From contig JAJEKV010000039.1 in assembly GCA_021234155.1 (NCBI GenBank), positions 5,128,745 to 5,192,744 of the forward strand: a stretch of DNA of 64,000 nt. Reading direction: 5' to 3'. Origin of the DNA: Isoetes taiwanensis (taxonomy: Eukaryota > Streptophyta > Lycopodiopsida > Isoetales > Isoetaceae). The position numbers were made by a program, and so were the translations under genes. Shown here one piece after another: positions 53,983 to 64,000 of this stretch (position 1 is its first letter; each line of letters begins with the position of its first letter). The notes beneath the pieces are model-generated. The model had not been told where the DNA came from. It saw only the letters and a program-made list of their open reading frames with translations, and searched no databases.

Positions 53983-54554
53983 CAATTCAAGGAGTTAGAA
54001 AGTTCATATTGGGCCTTATTGTTATCCTGCCATGCTTTCTACTTCCAATATTTTTCAGGGGAAAGGTACACTTTACCATTTTGTTTTATGTTTTGCTTTA
54101 GGTCAAATGCCTATATCGATTAATAACAGAAGCATTGCCACAAGAGGAGCACATTAACAATTAAGCTGTGCTGTTTTCCTCTTTATGTAATGAGTGGACA
54201 GTTGTCATTCTGTCTAAAGCTACTTTTACCACTGAAATTCATTAAGGGCTATGCTCCTTGCATAACATCATCCTTTATTTGCATGTGCGAACAAGAATGG
54301 ATGAAGTTTTCCTCTGCCTTATTCATGAACCGAATTATGTAACCCAATTAATTTTCTACCATGTAGGAGGATAAGCTCAGGCCATGGTACGAATGCTACT
54401 GGGTGAAGGTAATAGTGCTTTTCTCTTTTTTTTTTCCTCATAGGCTAACATTTGGATTGGAATATTTGGGTATGTGGGGAATCACTTCTGGACACATTAG
54501 TTTTACACGGTCCTTGGGGCAACATGCACTTTTCCTTCATTGAAGCTAAACCAT
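53983..54554 (+). pseudogene. CPI1: Cycloeucalenol cycloisomerase (CPI1) fragment, three exons
   Basis: Exons at 53983-54065, 54367-54408 and 54444-54554, each with AG/GT borders. They encode FKELE, then with a 2-base shift FILGLIVILPCFLLPIFFRGK; next EDKLRPWYECYWVK; then ANIWIGIFGYVGNHFWTH, a stop codon (TAG) where the family has Tyr, then FYTVLGATCTFPSLKLN. This follows cycloeucalenol cycloisomerase, the ER-membrane sterol enzyme that opens the cyclopropane ring in plant sterol synthesis. The 5' and 3' exons are missing. One frameshift and one nonsense change make it a pseudogene, but splice signals are intact. Confidence 0.75.
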
Positions 54555-55270
54555 GTAAGTTGTTAGTTTGTATCAGCATAATTGTTTTGAGACCCCTTGC
54601 AGTGCTCTTGCATATAAGTAAGTGTATAATAAACTTATATAGTTTTAGAGCATCCCATATGTTCTCTTTTTCTGTCATGTTGTGAAGTTAAGAATACCAG
54701 TGAGTATAAATTTGTGTTGACTTGGGCTTTGCAAGTGGATCTTTTTTGTATGAAAGCCTCAATGTGCGTCAATGTTCTATGAAAGTTTTTTTCCGTACTT
54801 ACAAGTTAAGAAACCAGTTTCAGTTTTTGAGCTCAGTCATAAAAGCAGCCCTGTTAGATTCGTCCCTGAATGTCATCTTCCAGACCCGCTTTGTGTTAAG
54901 ACAGTATGATGGGCAGTCTATGAAAATACAATGTCATGCCAGGCCATTTTTAAAGGCATTGCTAGCAAGGGTTCTTGCACGGTTCTTCCAAATGGGAAAT
55001 CAATATATGGCAGCACAATAATGGTCACAGGCTGGATCTTCTTCAAGAAATTCTAATTTGGTTTATTTTTTGTTGTCCAAAGAGTTAAATTAGTTAGGCA
55101 TATTGGATAATTCGAACTTTTGAGGCAATCATTACGTGTCTGCAAGAAAGCTTGCCATTGAATTGCTTCGTTTTTGTGTACAATGATCTAGCGGCTGGAG
55201 AATGTGCTTTAAATGATTAAATTAATGGGTTCGATAATGCATATCTATGGAATTTTGAACTTTTTGAGCG

Positions 55271-55430
55271 GGACCATGTTCAATTAACAGCCATGTAACA
55301 TCTCCAAGCTAAAACTTTCTCTAAGTCATAACAATTTTATGTAACTTTGTGGACCATGTTCAATTAACTGCCATGTAACATCTCCAAGCTAAAACTTTCT
55401 CTAAGGCATAACAATTTTATGTAACTTTGT
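55271..55430 (+). repeat. 80-bp tandem dimer 1
   Basis: GGACCATGTTCAATTAAC begins at 55271 and 55351; the copies differ at only two or three positions. Confidence 0.95.
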
Positions 55431-55664
55431 GGTCCTTACCGTATGCTTGTGATAAAAATAAAGATCTGTGATATGCACAATAGGAAATGAAAGAATAAAA
55501 GATGTCATAAATATAATATTTTTTTGCGTAAATTCACTTGCTTGAGCAATTAACCGGATTTTGCGGTTCACTCATAACTTCAAGCCATGTAATAGACCTT
55601 TTCCTTAAAACTTCGGCTATATAACAAGGTACCCCATAATAGTTGGTAAAAGTAGTTTTCCCTG

Positions 55665-55824
55665 TTGTGTTAATGAGAACCCAAGAGAATGGACTTCAAA
55701 AGAATAAAGGTTGGCTGTGGTGACCAATAGACTGCAAATGAATATTGTGTTAATGAGAACCCAAGACAATGGACTTCAAAAGAATAAAGGTTGGCTGTGG
55801 CGACCAATAGACTGCAAATGAATA
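55665..55824 (+). repeat. 80-bp tandem dimer 2
   Basis: TTGTGTTAATGAGAACCCAAG begins near 55665 and again 80 bp later, at about 55745; the copies differ at a few positions. Confidence 0.95.
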
Positions 55825-56374
55825 ACGGCAGTGGTCATGATAATTTAACATCAAGTTACCCCTTTGGGCATTTGAACAACATTTGTGGGTGTAAGTTTGG
55901 ATGGTTAAACCGCTTGGGGAGGCTTTTGCTTAAAAACCCAATGCCATATAACAATGCATCCACCTTAGAATAATATGTGAAACCTCTGCCATTTATTTAG
56001 CTTGGAGCAAGCAGACCTTGCTCCCTAAGCCATAATAGGATTATGAAGCTGTGGCCCTGGACCCATGGCTTTCCCTAGAAATAAGGGTTTATGCTTGGTG
56101 ATTAAATTTATAAGGTTTGAAAATACATGTCTATGTAATTGAATAATTGAGTGTGATCGATTTAAACTAACTACTATGCAGGGTAACTTGATGAATAAGG
56201 CACCTAAGGTTTATGTTGTACTAAACTTATGTATGCTTTTTGGGATCTATGCTCTCTCAGCCACGAATAATATACCATTGCCGTAATTGCATCCGCATAC
56301 AAGTATTGCAAAATATGTCTACTTATGTACTAAACTTATGTATGCTTTTTGAGATCTATGCTCTCTTAGCTGTA

Positions 56375-56446
56375 CTACAAAGAAAAATGGATGATGGGAC
56401 TAGATGCCAACTACAAAGAAAAATGGATGATGGGACTAGATGCCAA
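56375..56446 (+). repeat. 36-bp tandem dimer
   Basis: CTACAAAGAAAAATGGATGA begins at 56375 and 56411, and the 36-bp units are identical. Confidence 0.95.
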
Positions 56447-56894
56447 CTCCACTTTGGTGGTAGCAGACAGATAACCGCGGATAACCACAGATAGCATAAG
56501 GATTTCAATTTTTCGTCTTAGGATGGCTGCTCTTCCACTATGGTACCAGCTAGATTATGAACATGTTTGTAAGAGCTCTTGATCACATTAGCATTTCATC
56601 TCTATCTTCACTACTGTAGGTCAATTATAATGCGTTTAACATTGCTTAATTTTCTAAAGCTCATTTGATGGGCTAACGATTACTCTATCCAGTAGGGGTA
56701 GTGGTATTATTAACTGGAGTCTTCACCGAGAAGTTCTAATAAACGATGACGAGTGTCATTGAATGGCTATTAGACAAGGAATTTAGGTTTAACTAGATGC
56801 ATTTTGTCATTTATCGATGCCTTCTAACTCAATTCTAAGCTACCCAACTCTATTAATAACTCGTATTTTATTCCCAGATGTTCATAATCCATAG

Positions 56895-57400
56895 TTGATA
56901 GCCCCATTGATAGTACAAAGACTTGTATATATATACAATTATATGGAGGTCTACCAACATGGTGTAGAGATTGATCTCGGCCGTCCATCTCTGAGATGGA
57001 CGGCCCAGACGGTGCCACCTCGTAACACCCCAAGCATCCCCCCTTATTTGGGGCTTTTAATCTGGGCCCTTGAAATTGGGGCATTTTATCTAGACCGTCG
57101 ATTAAAATTATTTGGGGCTTTTCATATGGGCCGTCGGATTAAAAGGGAAGGTCAAATCTTGGCCGTCAATTTTGGATAGGAAGTTGCAGGGAAGTGATAG
57201 AATTGGGGCATTGGAATTGGGGCTTTTAATCCAGAATTTGGTAGAGATTGATCACGGCCGTCCATCTCTGAGATGGACGGTGCGGACGGTGCGGACGGTG
57301 ACACCTCGAATCACCCCAGCATCCCCCTTTATTTGGGGCTTTTGATGTGTAACGTCGGATTTGAGGAATTAAATTGGGGCTTTTAATATAGACCGTCGAA
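56895..57400 (+). repeat. Dispersed repeat B, copy 3
   Basis: ATAGTACAAAGACTTGTATATATATACAATTATAT, then the hairpin CCGTCCATCTC-T-GAGATGGACGG at about 56981-57003 and again at 57258-57280. Multiple TTGGGGCTTTT phrases with ACCGTCG or GCCGTCG lie between. This copy is itself partly duplicated. Confidence 0.8.
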
Positions 57401-58917
57401 TTTTGCTCTTCATTTTATGTTTCTCCCTATTGACGACAACGGCGGAACTCCGGCAGAATGGCGCGCTCGAATTTTGCTCTTCACTTTTCTGTGCATTCGG
57501 TGGTTACTCTCCTCGGAGTTTTGGAATGGCGATGGGACTGTGGGCATGGCCTAGGTTTCAATCTGAACCCCGCAAAGGCAGGATTTTGTGGAGATCTTCG
57601 GCACAAACATTGCCAGTTGATCCTAAAGACAAGCTTCGAGTGTTGAGCTCTGTATGTTTGTGCTTGCCTTGTTAGACTCGAGGCTCAAGTAATAACTCCA
57701 GAGAGGAGCCAAGAGGGTTAATAAGTGAAGTATTAAAGATCTACACTCTCGGATAAAAGATCATCGGTGATTACCGTAGGAATGTGATAAAAAAAGCCCC
57801 ATCCTCCGCTCCTGCCGCCATCGTGATTGTCGATGTTGCTCATAACGTCGCCAGTTGACAAGGGAAATGATGGTATGGGAAACTCAACTTGGTCGGTCCG
57901 CCTTTTCGATAAGAATATTATCTTCTACCGCCACTAGGGCGTAAGAATCAGAGATTTGCGCTTGCGAGGAACGAAGCCACGATTTTGAGTTGCCGGTTAA
58001 GCTTTTGGAGCTTTGAATCAGAGAAGCCGGATGTCATTCAAACAATGACCCCAATTGGTAAGCTTCTTTTTCTTATTTATCGATTCAATAGCTACAATAA
58101 TCCCGTGAATTGATGTGTTTAAAAGGTCTGGTTCAGTTTATTCGAAAGTTGCACTTCCCCGGATATTGTGTGTGTCCATATTTCATAGTCATTAGTTACA
58201 TTGTGTGTAGATTCCATATCCTTTATTGATCATCAATGGTTCTATGACATGCCCTTGGAACTCGAAGTTTCCCTGTTAGTTTGGCATGCAATACTTCAAA
58301 TCGAACTGGAAATACAAATCCCATTAGATCAAATCCATGGAGACGGTGCTCCAAATTTAGGGAAATAGGTGAATGGCTTGCGATGTTTCTGTTTGATTTT
58401 TTGCGCAAGAGGATATGCGGTCTCAAGTTTATTATAGCAAGGTCAAATGTTGAAGCCGTGGCATGCATAAATATTGCGGTATAAGCAACATGCATATTGC
58501 CATAAGCCCTAACCGAATGTTCCTTAAAAGCAAGCAACCCCATAAAAGCAAGTTTCGCGTGCAAAGGCAACAAAATCGCACACTACACATGTTATGCTAG
58601 CGAATTTAAGCCGGACCAACATCTTGGCGCCGATATTATCTATTCTCCTGGGAATAAGTGGGTAGACAAGCAATAAGCGTGAACAATTGACGGGTTGCGA
58701 AGATACGACAATCGATAATGAAGATGAAGCTCATATAGTAGAATATCACTAGAGTTCTCGCAGTTTTTTCCATTTCGGTTCATTTGAAGAACAAAGAGTT
58801 TGTCTTCTAAATTTTGTAAACCGTTGTGGTAAGCTTCTTTTTTTTATTTTATGTATGTTGGCATGCTTTGAAAGAACTCGGGGTTTTTGGCATCATTTGT
58901 TGTAGAGATCATATACA
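57401..58917. other. Unassigned sequence between repeat B and AAE piece
   Basis: Two overlapping frames at 57403-57675 and a minus-strand 116-codon frame at 58223-58573 are the longest here. Neither shows a pattern I recognise. GTAAGCTT follows ACCCCAATTG near 58060 and could be a former 5' splice site. Confidence 0.35.
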
Positions 58918-59165
58918 TGGAGCAGGAGGAAGCCCGCCTCCGTTGTTATCACGATTTAGGAAATGCCCATGTTGACTTTACTGAGCGCACACTATAATTG
59001 ATTATGAGAAGCTCTTAGAGGTAGGAGATCCAACATTTTCTAGTTGCTACAAAGAATGAGTCTGCACCTATTTCTCTGAACTACACCTCCGGTACAACAA
59101 CTAATCCAAAAGGTGTTGTGTATACACAGAGGTGCATATCTGAATTCTATAATGTCCATCCTATT
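58918..59165 (+). pseudogene. Acyl-activating enzyme fragment with AMP-binding motif
   Basis: Plus-strand blocks are IIDYEKLLEVGDPTFS (58994-59041) and, after a short gap, ESAPISLNYTSGTTTNPKG (near 59060-59116). The latter contains the adenylate-forming superfamily P-loop motif [ST]-SGTT-x-x-PKG. The next family segment (HRGAYLNSI) is present after loss of two bases in an ACAC run at about 59123-59128. This is the middle of an AAE1-type acyl-CoA synthetase (fatty or carboxylic acid plus ATP and CoA to acyl-CoA). It is truncated on both sides. It covers a different part of the protein from the minus-strand fragment at 29215-29760. Confidence 0.7.
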
Positions 59166-60150
59166 CGGAACAATGCATTGCAAAAAGTATAGAGTGGGCT
59201 TTTTGTTTTTAATTTTCTTGGTGGTTGAGTCCTTGTGATGATTCCATATGATTATAGGTCCGTTCTTCCAAGTTTTGCAATTGCATCTTTTTTTCTCTGG
59301 TTCCTTTCCGCTTGTTTGACTGGTCATTTTGTTTGCGCAGACAAAGTGGTTGATGAAGAAAGCCGCGAACCGACAAGCTTTGTATGTTCTCCTTTGTCTT
59401 TCTTATAATGTACAACTCCGGCTTGGTATACCTTTTCGCCTGACTGATTTAACAAGTAGTCAATTGCTATGTATGAAGTATACTATTGCTTAGTTTTTTA
59501 TGTCGTGTGAATGATTGAATTCATCCTCACGAGACAAGGCACTTGCTTACATTTGCTTTGTGAAGTGGTTAATCATCTTGAACTTGAAGTCGCATGACGA
59601 TTCTTTGGTTTATTATCCGGTCAAGCAAAGAGCGTGCAAAACACGGTCAGTATGCAAGTAATCTTTGATGGCTACCGGTGAGTCGCCTCCTTTATGCAAT
59701 CTAGTTCCCTTTGTCTCGATAATATTATGTAAGTTAACCATCATCACACATGAGGAATGTCCGGATATGTCCGATAGACTAAAGGGGAATGCATGCCACG
59801 CATGGGAAAGCCCACCGATGTTTCATTCTCGCTATAGCTCCACATTAGATGAGTCTTGCCTCATTCACTTTAAAGCTATTGTCACCATCATATCTTCACA
59901 TCGTGGTTGCTATCGATAAATTTGAGGAGTGTATATGTTCTAGAATTGTAGTGTTTGATTCAATTGTTATGCAGTGTAGATGAATATATGATGTTCACGT
60001 GTTAACTTGCTTCAGTTTCATGTAGGTTTTGCTTAAGATGTTAACAGATGTTTAATAACCTAAGGAAGAATGTTGTTGACCCTGGGACATGGAATATTTG
60101 CATTTTTCTCTAGTCGATGGCCAGGTTACTAAATTATTTTCTTTTGAACA
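59166..60150. other. Unassigned sequence
   Basis: A segment near 59335-59381 (after TTGCGCAG, before GTATGTTC) looks like a small exon (KWLMKKAANRQA). The frame 59665-59919 is not recognised. Nothing else is supported. Confidence 0.3.
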
Positions 60151-60597
60151 ATGTGTTGCATGGAGGCCAATCTTAAAGCCTTTTCCAAACGAGCAGGAGG
60201 TGCTGCTTTTGGTAGAGAACATTGGTCATTGTGGGGAAAGAAGGTAGGCTTGAGGTGTTCCATTATCGAACAGGTGCCGTTTGCAATTGTCAATGTATAT
60301 GCACTGATAATCTTTTCCATTGCAGGAGCAAGCTGCCAGTGAAATGACAAAAGATTATGAACTCAACAATCTTGACTCGGATCAATATCTTGCTGATAAA
60401 GTATGTATAAGCATCACTGGTCGGTGATCAGGTGCAAAAGAAAGATAATATCTTTTTTTCCCATTGATGTTCAGGTGACATTGGATATGCAATTGAAATC
60501 GATGAATGGAGATCTTAAACTGGAACAAGAGCACCTTGCGACATGTATTGGAGATAGGGACAAGTCACTGCGCAAACTAAAGAATGCAATGGCAGAG
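60151..60597 (+). pseudogene. Three-exon fragment, coiled-coil type, family unidentified
   Basis: Exons 60151-60243, 60326-60400 and 60475-60597 are all phase 0 with clean AG/GT borders. They encode ANLKAFSKRAGGAAFGREHW..., EQAASEMTKDYELNNLDSDQ... and TLDMQLKSMNGDLKLEQEHL..., followed by DRDKSLRKLKNAMAE. The last exon is strongly helical with charged heptad-like spacing. Phase consistency argues for a genuine gene piece. I cannot name the protein. The following intron start (GTATGACG) runs directly into the GDSL esterase piece with no terminal exon, so two unrelated gene pieces are joined within intron sequence. Confidence 0.5.
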
Positions 60598-60660
60598 GTA
60601 TGACGTGGGGGCGATTTGGGTTTTGTCTCTACTCGTTTACATTAAACCGACTTTAAGTTT

Positions 60661-61579
60661 TGGGAGCTGCCCTTGCTCATACCTATGCTCGTAAGGTGAG
60701 TCGCCGTAACACTTTTCCAGATTTTTCGTGAGTCAATGGGGCTGCAAAATTGTAGTGTAAACTTATCTAAGTTCAGGCAGATGTGCTTCTCCGAGGATAC
60801 AGTGGATACAACACGAGATGGGCACTTTGCTTGCTGAATGAAGTCTTTCCCTTGGTACGTGTCCTCAATATCAACTTCTAAATCATTTTTCAAATTGTAC
60901 TTTAATCTATTACTCGTAATCTTGAATTGAAATCCTGCATTGTTCTTGCATCTGCAATTTGATCCGAATTCTTTTTGCACTGTCAATATTTTTGGGAATA
61001 GTAACATTCTACATCTCCCTCTGCTTATTATGTTATTTTCCCGTATCATTGTTGCCCCTGAATTTAGGTAATGTTCTTTTTGTCAGACATCATCAAAACC
61101 TATATCTTTGATGACTGTGTTTTTTGGAGCAAATGATTGTGCCCTTCCAGATAGGTCAAATGCACGCCAGCATGTTCCAATCTCTGAATACAAGAGCAAT
61201 CTTTCTCAAATTGTATCTCACCTGAAGGTTTGAAGCAGAAATATGTTTTTTAGAAAATTCTGGCAAACAAGCTTAGAAATTTTGTGTGACAGAGGCTGCC
61301 AGGCTCACCTCAAATTATATTAATCACACGACTACCTATAGATGAAAATGGCCGTCAAATTTATGCCAGGTTTAGACTTGCTTCTTATGTTCATAATAAA
61401 GCATCATAAATGCTTAGAATATCCATTTTATAAGGTCTCAATTTGTTGGACTCTTCTACATATCCAGGGCCAAATATGGAGATGGTGCTACGAGTCTTTT
61501 AGAGCGGACAAATGAAACTGCTAGCCTGTACGCAGAAGCATGTGTGGCAGTTGCAAAAGCAACGGGAACACATAATTGA
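60661..61579 (+). pseudogene. GDSL-type esterase/lipase (CPRD49/IAH1-like), internal five exons
   Basis: Exons at about 60661-60695, 60777-60854, 61087-61227, 61293-61369 and 61468-61579, all with AG/GT borders. Blocks in order are [46 protein letters not shown] (block III GxND with its Asn/Asp), [34 protein letters not shown], and RTNETASLYAEACVAVAKAT, ending in TGA at 61577-61579. The family is the SGNH-hydrolase group related to isoamyl-acetate-hydrolysing esterase 1 and plant CPRD49/WDL1. The first exon with the catalytic Ser (FGDSIT) and the last exon with the catalytic Asp-x-x-His (DGLHLT) are both absent, so no active enzyme can be made. The retained exons are open throughout. Confidence 0.78.
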
Positions 61580-63848
61580 TCTTTGTTTTTGTCTGATTTT
61601 AGTGGTGGCATTCCACAAGTCCGACTGATGCTATGAAGATCTAGCACATCTGCTTAGGTCGATGTGAAGTGTCAACACAGATCTAGTTTTAACCTAGGTT
61701 TCGGCCCCTTTCTTCCGCCCCTTTGTACACAAATATCTGCTGTGTACAAGCATTCTTTTATTGCTGCGGGAATGGTGCAGCTCCTTCTGCGATCCGGCAT
61801 TTGGCTCATTTCCCAACAGACCGAGTCAGGGTTTTTTCTTGCTTCATTTTCTGCTAACCTAAGAAGGATCATTCTGTCTAGACCTCTAAAGATCTGCAGG
61901 TTGTGAGGAGCTGTCGGATCTATGTGCAACATGCCCAAATAGATACACGGCAGCAATCCTGGATAATTTAGGACAAGAGAACAGGAATTTTTAAAGATTT
62001 TCGACCTTAATTTATGACAGAGGAAGAATGGTATCGCAAGCAGGAAGGAGGCTGGGAATAATCGGGAACCAAATCAGGTCTTTGGCGATGGCTGCTGATG
62101 AGCAGGCTTTATGCAGGCCGCTGCCATTATTAAAGACACTGGGGCCTCTACCATGTGGGTTTTCTCCCCTTTGCGTTTCCCTTTTCTATCATTGGCATCC
62201 TCATTTTTTTTACCTTCTCCAAAATCTACAGTTTTGATAAGATTATTTCCAAGGAAATTCCATCCAAAGTAGTCTATGAAGATGAAAAGGTGCACCCAAT
62301 TCGTGATCAGATGTTCCATCTTGCTGTCCATTTAAGAAATAACTATACTGATTTAGATTTAGTTTAGTTTAAAGGGGGTTAGATCCTCAATGACATTGCA
62401 AAGTATAAGCTGGCTTCTTTTGGTGCAATGTAACTTGCAGTATTAAATGATGATTTATGGGTAGCAATCCAATTCTTGCTGGTTTCTTGAGCTTTGGGAC
62501 CGTCCTTAAATTTTTTTTGGCAGGTTTTGGCCTTCAGGAACATTTCACCTCAGGCTCCAACGCACATCATTTTGATCCCTAAACATAGAGATGGACTGAC
62601 ACAGTTGGGTCCTCGGAAACATAGTACAAGCATCTAGAGGAACTTCTCATGCACCATGCTTACAATAGAGATCATTTGCATATGATAATCATTAAAGCAT
62701 TTGGAAAATGATGACAAGGATATCTGTATGTTCTCTGCATTTCCACAGTTACAATGTCAAACTTAAGGTTTAACATATGTGTTAAAATTAAGCCGCTTGT
62801 TTGAGGCCATTAGAGGCCCTTTGTTTCCTGCCATGATAATGAACTAAGAGCCATTTGGCAAATGACCAGGCAGAGGAAAGGCACAAAGATATCCTTGGCC
62901 ATATTCTTTATACCACGGTTTGTAGTTGCTAAGCGGGGAAGGCCTTAGTGAAGGTTCTGAGTTGTTATTAATGGTGGACGTCAAGGATGTAAATGAATAT
63001 TATCCTGTTTTGACTTTTTGTCGCCGCATTCTCATTCTTTCTTCTTTCCGGGCCAATCGGTCTACCATCTCCATGTCCATTTGATTGGAGGAAGACGGAT
63101 GGGCTGGCCTCTGGTTAAGCTGGATTAAAAGGTTAAAAAGATTCTTGTTTTTATATGGACAAGTTCCTCCGTCCATAAGGATATGAGCAATAATTATGAC
63201 TTGATGTTATGGTAAGAAATAGCGGTTGCTATTTATAATAAGAATGGAAAAGTGCTCAGATCTTTGTTTGGTAGTTGTCTTGAAAGAAGAGCAATGATAA
63301 ATAAGAACTCTCCCCAAGCATTCAAACTTCATGAGTAGTCAGTACACATAATGACCTCACGGATCACGATAAACAAGGCGAGAGAACTTACTATGTAAAC
63401 TCAAAAGAGTCTCTATGGTTTAAAGTGTTAAGTTTTGTGACTTGGGCTGTGGATGTGTTAGATCTTTTGCAGGGAAAAATAATGAAATGGGCGATATGGC
63501 ATTTCGATCCATCATAGACTACAATTCCATTTATCAATCGATGCATGAAGAAATGGTATTGTAAAATAAGCAAGAGCTCAATTGTTATCTTGCTTAATTT
63601 TCTTTCAAAGAAGTTATAGTAAAGATGGCATGAACTTTGCAATTTTCCAATGATGCACAATAGGTTCTTCAAAAGCATAGGAGCTTATCCTTTAGCAAAA
63701 ATGTGTAGGTGATACTTTTACGTGATCATGGTCTCTGTGTATACATTCAATGATAAGCCCGCGGGGCATAGTTATGGTGGAGTGGTCCTCATTGGGATGT
63801 TCCAATAGGAAGAAGAGATGGTATCATCTCTCAAGCATCATCATCTCT
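61580..63848. other. Intergenic DNA, no supported gene
   Basis: Short frames at 61664-61906, 62028-62237 and 62074-62331 overlap on opposite strands. No motif is recognised and the sequence is AT-rich throughout. Confidence 0.4.
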
Positions 63849-63890
63849 GGGGCGGCATGCCCCCGGCCGTCGTTTTTCATACTAGGCCCA
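63849..63890 (+). other. GC-rich hairpin followed by CTAG, possible Helitron-like 3' terminus
   Basis: GGGGC-GGCAT-GCCCC forms a short GC-rich stem in AT-rich surroundings, followed about 20 bases later by ACTAG. Helitron 3' ends have a GC-rich hairpin before CTRR, but the base after CTAG is G rather than T and the spacing is long, so this is only a candidate. Confidence 0.2.
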
Positions 63891-64000
63891 CGATTTACCT
63901 TACATAAACATTGTTGAAGTGTATTCTTATTGTTTGCTTAACCATATATGTTAAATAAAGTTGACTTTTCAGTATGTAGGATAATGACTGAAGGAACATC

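Larger units (their letters stand above)
54555..56894. other. Intergenic DNA rich in short tandem duplications
   Basis: No gene recognised. The 99-codon frame at 54722-55021 has no motif I know. Three tandem dimers and one spaced direct repeat (56220 and 56329, about 42 bp) are present. Confidence 0.5.

Noticed and set aside
58223-58573. Minus-strand frame of 116 codons as a gene
   Set aside because: It has a start and no stops, but I see no motif, neighbour or splice support; left as unassigned.

Overview
The window is nuclear DNA of a land plant. The evidence is a germin-like protein gene, GT-AG introns, a Ty3/gypsy element primed by initiator tRNA-Met, plant DNA transposon families, and pieces of plant-type genes (cytosolic neutral invertase, ABCC transporter, cycloeucalenol cycloisomerase, acyl-activating enzyme, GDSL esterase, PPR). 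The sequence does not let me name the species. Only one host protein gene looks intact: a germin-like protein on the minus strand at 6613-7326. Most other sequence is transposons, their remnants, or truncated gene pieces.

Layout. 1-6600 is AT-rich intergenic DNA with a tetranucleotide microsatellite, a 170-bp tandem dimer, a poly(A)-ended retroposed segment and a fragment of a LINE-type reverse-transcriptase C-terminus. 6600-25294 is a direct tandem duplication of about 9.3 kb (unit 1 6600-15851, unit 2 15852-25294). Each unit carries the germin-like gene, a CACTA-like non-autonomous element, a PIF/Harbinger-like element with TAA target duplications, and the 5' part of a Mutator-like element (MULE). 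Unit 1 ends inside the MULE. In unit 2 the MULE runs on to its other end, so the complete element is 20637-28092. It has symmetric terminal repeats, a 9-bp target duplication, a frameshifted SWIM-zinc-finger transposase on the plus strand, a convergent Ulp1-like cysteine protease gene on the minus strand, and a telomere-like repeat block. The germin gene is intact in unit 1 and broken in unit 2. One continuous stretch, about 11.4-16.26 kb, is unusually rich in small indels and crosses the unit boundary, which raises the possibility of an assembly problem.

28.1-38 kb holds a 438-bp MITE with a 9-bp target duplication, a decayed acyl-activating-enzyme 3' fragment (minus strand), and a complete-ended but dead Ty3/gypsy element (29869-35333: two LTRs, PBS, PPT, 5-bp TSD). 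The Ty3 element carries a roughly 2-kb insertion with a series of long hairpins. A PPR remnant and a second CACTA-like element follow.

38-64 kb is an island of truncated host gene pieces, all on the plus strand and mostly with splice sites preserved: an ABCC transporter exon, the 3' end of a cytosolic invertase, a USP-domain pseudokinase 5' end, three cycloeucalenol cycloisomerase exons, an acyl-activating-enzyme exon, an unidentified coiled-coil-type piece and five GDSL esterase exons. A dispersed repeat containing a perfect CCGTCCATCT hairpin occurs three times in the same orientation, each time 5' of gene pieces. Co-oriented, intron-containing, doubly truncated fragments from unrelated genes are what Helitron-type gene capture produces; this is an inference, and no RepHel gene is in the window. 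The same island is unusually rich in two-copy tandem duplications of 20-80 bp.
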